From: Choanephora cucurbitarum
Lineage: Eukaryota; Mucoromycota; Mucoromycetes; Mucorales; Choanephoraceae
NCBI GenBank assembly: GCA_025331435.1
Contig: JAIWNI010000338.1
Coordinates: 1-10,634 of the forward strand
Direction of reading: 5' to 3'
Length of the DNA stretch: 10,634 nt
This document shows positions 6,479-10,634 of this stretch, one piece after another (positions within the stretch are counted from its first letter, which is position 1; the number at the start of each line of letters is the position of its first letter). The position numbers were made by a program, and so were the translations under genes. Under the pieces are notes generated by a model. The model ran no database searches. It had not been told where the DNA came from and was given only the letters and a program-made list of their open reading frames with translations.

Positions 6479-8185
6479 CTTGCAGCAAGCCATCTCCGGA
6501 AGTCTTGACGACAATCCTCCCTTCTCTTATGAGGGAGATACAAAAACTTCAATGGAATTGACAGATATTGCAGCCCTTAAAGCCAACCTTCGCTGGCGTG
6601 AGAAAGGTGAAAAGTCGGCCTCATATCTAAATATGATTTATCACCAGCAGACGGCAGCTCAGTCTATGGCTGGATTTAAGGATTCACATGATGCAGCTGG
6701 AGAAGTTATTTCTGATTTGGAAGGGATGAAACGAATTGTACAGGGTTTTTATAACTCTCTTTATACTGTCGAGCATGTCGATGATACCGACATCAAAGAA
6801 TACCTCAACGCAATACATTTTTCTTATCAAGTGCTTAGTGAACGAATGTCGCTACTTCTGAATCCAATCACCATTGATGAGCTTCAGCATTTGGTACAAC
6901 GCAGTCCTACACAGAGTAGCCTAGGAAGTGATGGTTTAGGATATCTCTACCTCTCTCTTCTTTTCAGTTTTGAATTCCTTCACCCTTTGATTCTGCAGAT
7001 TTATAACGACGCTTTAACTCAGGGACTCTTCCCTTTGGCGTGGAAGGATATCCGGGTAAGATTGTTACAGAAGAAAGGCGACCTCAGTGCTTTGAAGAAT
7101 TGGCGCACTATTTCACTGATTAACTGTGATGGGAAGATGTTTACACGCCTTCTAGCTCAAAGAATGGCTCCAACCATGCACTCGATTATCAATCCGCATC
7201 AAAAGGGCTTTATTAAAGGCAGACTTATAGGCGAAAATGGATTATTAGTCCACACGATATTATAGCAGGCACGTATCCAGGCAACAGAAGGAGTGGGGCT
7301 TCTCCTGGACCAGGAAAAAGCGTATGATAGGGTTCATCCGTCTTATCTCATACAGGTTATGGAGCGCTTCAATTTTCCCACTACCTTCATTCGGTGTATC
7401 GCCCAACTTTTCTTTCACAATTCAATTAGAGTCAATTTAATGGACAATTCTACTGAGGGAGTCCGTCAAACTTGTGGATTGCACCAAGGAGACCCACTGT
7501 CGCCATTATTGTTCAACTTGGTTCTCAAACCTTTATTGCTCTCTATCCAACAGGACTCTCGATACCATGGTTACACATCCACGGTAGGAAGTTCAAAACA
7601 AGAAATCAAGTGTGTGGCATACGCAGATGACATCTGTACTTTTGTACACCATCCAGAGGACTTTTATCGCCTTCAGTCTCATCTTACAAGTTATAGCAAG
7701 GTATCTAACGCCCGATTTAACCAGCACAAAACCGAATCATTTTCCTTAAATGGTTCCCCTCAGCTCGTCTGGACAGACTTACTTGCGGCTAACTCTATTG
7801 CTACTTATTATACTAAGTTTTCTCCAGGTCCATTTCGTTATTTGGGCTTTCAAACGGCCTTTACTGTACAACAGCGCAAAGTAGCGGAGGAAGACTTGAT
7901 TGAGGCTATGCGATCCGCCACTGCCCACTACTCTCAGAGATCTTTGTCCTTCCGAGGCAGAGTGACCATTCTTAACACCCTCATTCTGTCCAAAATATGG
8001 TATAGCTTTCGCCTTCTCAGGGTTATTGGCAAAACACCGGAAACAATCCAAATATTATGCTATCAATTTGTCTGGATGGGAAAAACACCACGATTAGCCT
8101 TTGACATAATATGTCTACCGCGAAATCTAGGAGGTCTGGGAGTCATCAACCCTTGCCGCCACTATCTGGTTCTACAAATGAAGTG
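6479..8185 (+). other. ORF2 reverse transcriptase domain
   Basis: A long frame with only one stop (TAG 7263-7265). It contains WREKGEKSASYL (about 6593), GSDGL, LQKKGDLSALKNWRTISL (about 7065-7120) and HQKGFIKGR. Palm motif A is LLLDQEKAYDRV, with the catalytic Asp at 7308-7310. Motif B is GLHQGDPLSPLLFN (about 7480-7520). Motif C is YADD at 7620-7631, whose two Asp codons are intact. Later come FRYLGF and the SKIWYSFRL and NLGGLGVINP thumb segments. The catalytic residues thus survive although the protein cannot be made in one piece. This domain is the best part for placing the element in a tree. Confidence 0.88.
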
Positions 8186-9294
8186 CTCTTTGCCTTATTT
8201 TCCGCCGAACGATCATATACTCGGGATGTCCTCCATCATCACTTTGCGGTTTTACAGAACACTGATTCTCTTCCACTATTCTCCTTCTCTTCTAGTGAAC
8301 ATCGCCCATACTCCACCGTGTACCAAACGTCAATTGTTCATATTAACTACATGGCTTTCGATGATTTTAGGTTCAACTTCGCGCTAGACAAAATCCCTCT
8401 CTCACTGCTCCAACGTTACTCACTCAACCGTATCTTTATTGAGATACCTCAGAATCATTGGCTACATCGGCATCCTCGATTAGCAGTTTCTTCCTTCTTG
8501 GACTTTCACCAGGAAATTAATAAACCGAGCATACGTAGACCAGGTACATACGACCGTCTCCCTAACCTATTATTTCGGTTATATAGAGAAGTTGTTGCGG
8601 ACCGTTCTATTGAATTTCTCCCTTTTATCGTTGAATATCTTTCCCAACCAACTATTGGGGCAACCACTCGAGAGGATCTTTCGTCTTTGCATCGACAATT
8701 AATCCCCATCCCATTTGGAGGGGATATAATTCTACCGCCTTTCGCCAAAATCGCCTCCCAGATTCGCGCAACAATAGGCTTCAGGTTCCACAGCATGCTC
8801 TTAAACTATTTTGGAGCCTTTCACTTCACTTTCTTCCTAGAAATCTGGCGTTCCGAAAATTACAACACTTATTGCCTTCATGCGATCGTCTTACACTTAT
8901 GGGGGTCGTGAACTCTGGTCAATGTCGCCTATGTTCCGCACCGCCTGACTCGGCTTTTCATTCTAGTGTGGGCTGCCCGATACGCTGGAGCATCTGGACT
9001 GAATTACTTACTGCCTATTTCCCTTTTCACGTCTTGCCGCCGTCTACCATTTATGATGCTATTCTTCTTCGAAAGTTTCCCTCTTTGCCTTCCATCCCTC
9101 AACATCACTTTCTTATTGTGATTCTTACTGGTCGCTGGACAATCTGGCGAGCGTACTGGCGTTTACACTTTGAAGCCATCCAAGTTATCCCTGAACACGT
9201 CGTGAATCAAGCTATTGGTTTGATTACACGAGCTTACACTACCACCTCCTCCATCAAAACCTCCTTACCAATACTTCACCGAGCCGAGATATAA
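8186..9294 (+). other. ORF2 C-terminal region with CCHC zinc-binding motif
   Basis: After the frame change near 8185 a basic, tryptophan- and leucine-rich linker runs in frame 2 to about 8790. It then continues in frame 1 (LFWSLSLHFLPRNLAFRKL). A Cys-x2-Cys-x8-His-x4-Cys motif follows, with codons at 8923, 8932, 8959 and 8974, then a segment with IWTEL and GRWTIWRAYWR. This is the usual tail of L1/Tx1-type ORF2 proteins, needed for RNA or cDNA handling. No RNase H signature could be recognised between the reverse transcriptase and this motif. Confidence 0.72.
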
Positions 9295-9473
9295 CCCCCC
9301 TCCCCGCTTTTCATTATGTTTTCTGATTTTGCTTCATATCTGTCATAATCTCCTTGTTTTCTTTTATTTTTCAAATTTAGTATCTGCTTAAGCATGCTAT
9401 ACCCTCGGCGATGTATGGCTATTTTTGTTAATTTTAAAAAAAATATAAAAATTTTATTTTACAAAAAAAAACA
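9295..9473 (+). other. LINE 3' UTR and A-rich tail
   Basis: It starts with a C-rich run right after the ORF2 stop, continues pyrimidine-rich, and ends in A-rich sequence from about 9434, with a final run of A at 9463-9471. This is the region the reverse transcriptase would recognise. The A-run abuts the right copy of the proposed target duplication, supporting this as the true 3' end. Confidence 0.65.
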
Positions 9474-9492
9474 AATGAATAAGACACTTTAT
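9474..9492 (+). repeat. right copy of probable LINE target-site duplication
   Basis: AATGAATAAGACACTTTAT follows the terminal A-run after two bases and matches 4079-4097 at 16 of 19 positions. The three differences fit independent decay of two once-identical copies since insertion. Confidence 0.55.
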
Positions 9493-10634
9493 ACTCATCA
9501 AAGTGGCTTCAAATGGTGAGTAATGAATGCTTACTTCTGTCATGTCTGAAGTCTCCAACACACTGGTCAAGCAGATTATTTTGTAAGACCAAAGAGTAAT
9601 CTAAGGTCGTTGTTTAATGATCTTTAATTATACCGCTATCTCGAAAACCAATGCACAAATCCTCCTTACACATAAAGCCCATTTGCAAACCATTTACCTT
9701 TACACTATCAGTACTCATATGAAGCTATATGAGATAATTCACACAATCAGATTTAGAATATTTAATAACCTCTGTTTTAACTTGAAGAATGCTGATTATC
9801 TTCAGTAGAGTGTTGAATAGATTACCATTACCTTATCCGAATGAGACTGGAAAACTGATCAGTTAAAAACACTTTAGCTAATGCAAAACTTAACAGTTAG
9901 TTACCATAATCTCTTACTTTGAGGAATGTACAAATGCTTAGCAATATATACAAATTGATTTGAGATAAGAAAGAGGTATAGGTCAACTATGTTGATGACC
10001 AATCGCAAAGCTTTCTAATCAACGTAGATAAACAAATATAAAAGTAATACCTTAAAATACACTCAGTTTACCAATTATTTGAAAGAAACATTGAGATGGT
10101 AAGCAAAAGAGGCAACATTGATCGTAGAGGTCGAACTGCTGGCTAAAGTGCTGACTAAAGAAGGAAAAGAAAAGTAGTTAGTGTACATATATGAATTGAA
10201 AGTGTGATTTTACTTACTATCAACGCGCACAAGAAAAAAAGAGTCATATAGCATCTCTAAGGTCAGCCGGTTCAAACAAGTAGGTATGCTTCAAAGAGAA
10301 ACTGATTGACGGTTTTTTTCAAAGTGATTGAGCTGTATGGGCACAAGTTTATTCTGAAATAAAACTGTACTGACTGTTTGTAACGTGTATTCGACAGTTA
10401 AGCGTATTCAGTGTACAATATGGTCGACATGAGTATGTGAGGAAGTAATTAAATTAAAGAGAAAAGAAAAAGAAAAATTTCAAATACACTGGGAAAGTAA
10501 AATAACATTGCGACACGTCCTTATACACCCAATAAGATGACGGAACAAATCATTCAAAATGCCAAATATAAAATAATCTAATCGCAAAAGGTATATGCTT
10601 TGACGATCTTGTTGACAAAAACTACCAAAAATGG
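9493..10634. other. AT-rich spacer without recognisable genes
   Basis: About 1.1 kb downstream of the LINE. The longest open frame, 9617-9808 on the plus strand, has 63 codons of low-complexity Ile/Thr/His/Leu-rich sequence without motif and is probably chance. GGTTCAAAC at about 10271 recalls a tRNA B box, but no tRNA can be folded around it. No repeat or element end was recognised. If the LINE is removed, this DNA would continue directly from 4078/4097. Confidence 0.5.

Larger units (their letters stand above)
5488..9294 (+). pseudogene. LINE ORF2: endonuclease-reverse transcriptase, broken
   Basis: About 1,268 codons, close to the usual ORF2 length of L1-like elements. Frame 1 runs from ATG 5488 to about 6478 (endonuclease), frame 3 from about 6479 to 8185 (reverse transcriptase), frame 2 to about 8790, then frame 1 to the TAA at 9292-9294. 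In-frame stops are at 5776 (TAA), 5956 (TAA), 6106 (TAG), 6190 (TGA) and 7263 (TAG). Three frame changes lie near 6478, 8185 and 8790. The start is chosen as the first ATG before LNANGL, 13 bases after the ORF1 stop and in another frame. The intact enzyme would nick target DNA and prime reverse transcription of the element's RNA there. Confidence 0.85.
4098..9473 (+). mobile_element. degenerate LINE (non-LTR retrotransposon), L1/Tx1-like
   Basis: A 5.4-kb element with two open reading frames and an A-rich 3' end, bounded by an imperfect 19-bp direct repeat. ORF1 is Gag-like with CCHC knuckles. ORF2 has an apurinic endonuclease domain, a reverse transcriptase with QGDPLSP and YADD, and a C-terminal CCHC. 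No RNase H was recognised. Known: this ORF order, QGDPLSP-type motif and C-terminal CCHC belong to the L1/Tx1 group, and such elements move by target-primed reverse transcription. The clade is inferred from motif style only. Many stops and frameshifts show the copy cannot move by itself. There is essentially no 5' UTR, so the 5' end may be slightly truncated. Confidence 0.85.

Noticed and set aside
6307..8796. Minus-strand open frames at 6307-6552, 7779-8051 and 8506-8796
   Set aside because: They are shadows of ORF2 coding frames, which carry the endonuclease and reverse transcriptase motifs on the plus strand.
8186..8900. RNase H domain in LINE ORF2
   Set aside because: No DxE...D-type motif series was seen between the reverse transcriptase and the C-terminal CCHC in any of the relevant frames.
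9617..9808. 63-codon plus-strand open frame downstream of the LINE
   Set aside because: Low-complexity composition, AT-rich context, no motif and no splice partners; likely chance.
1..10634. A bacterial or phage accessory system, such as CRISPR, toxin-antitoxin or a defence operon
   Set aside because: No repeat array, no ribosome-binding-site-led operons and clear spliceosomal introns; the window is eukaryotic transposon debris.

Overview
The window looks like a repeat-rich, gene-poor stretch of a eukaryotic genome, most likely an early-diverging fungus of the Mucoromycota. The grounds are short spliceosomal introns (57-60 nt, GTA.../TAG, one with a clear CTAAC branch site), AT-rich spacers, and two degenerate transposons whose proteins resemble, from memory, families common in Mucorales. 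The taxon is inferred; no search was run. I see no tRNA, rRNA, CRISPR array, bacterial-type operon or intact host gene.

Region by region: 1-536 is non-coding spacer. It holds a 12-base motif at 273-284 identical to the classic CACTA transposon end and a small hairpin at 497-523. Positions 537-2722 (minus strand) carry a multi-exon, multiply interrupted relic of a tnp2-type (CACTA-superfamily) transposase. Its C-terminal half reads through three well-formed introns with only two in-frame stops, while the upstream part is more damaged. Positions 2723-4078 are AT-rich non-coding sequence with a 10-bp-unit microsatellite, a perfect 8-bp-arm hairpin and scraps of open frame. Positions about 4098-9473 are one nearly full-length LINE (non-LTR retrotransposon) on the plus strand. 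It has ORF1 (Gag-like, with an RRM-like segment and two CCHC zinc knuckles), ORF2 (AP-endonuclease, reverse transcriptase, C-terminal CCHC) and a 3' UTR with an A-rich tail. A 19-bp imperfect direct repeat (16/19) at 4079-4097 and 9474-9492 is probably the decayed target-site duplication. Positions 9493-10634 are further AT-rich spacer.

Both elements are dead. ORF1 has four in-frame stops inside its coding frames plus three frame changes. ORF2 has five in-frame stops and three frame changes, although the reverse transcriptase catalytic motifs survive. The LINE sits about 1.4 kb upstream of the tnp2 relic, in the opposite orientation, so this is a small transposon graveyard made of one Class II and one Class I element. 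I found no convincing new system. The most useful leads are the LINE insertion boundaries, the CACTA-like end next to the tnp2 relic, and the pattern of inactivating mutations.
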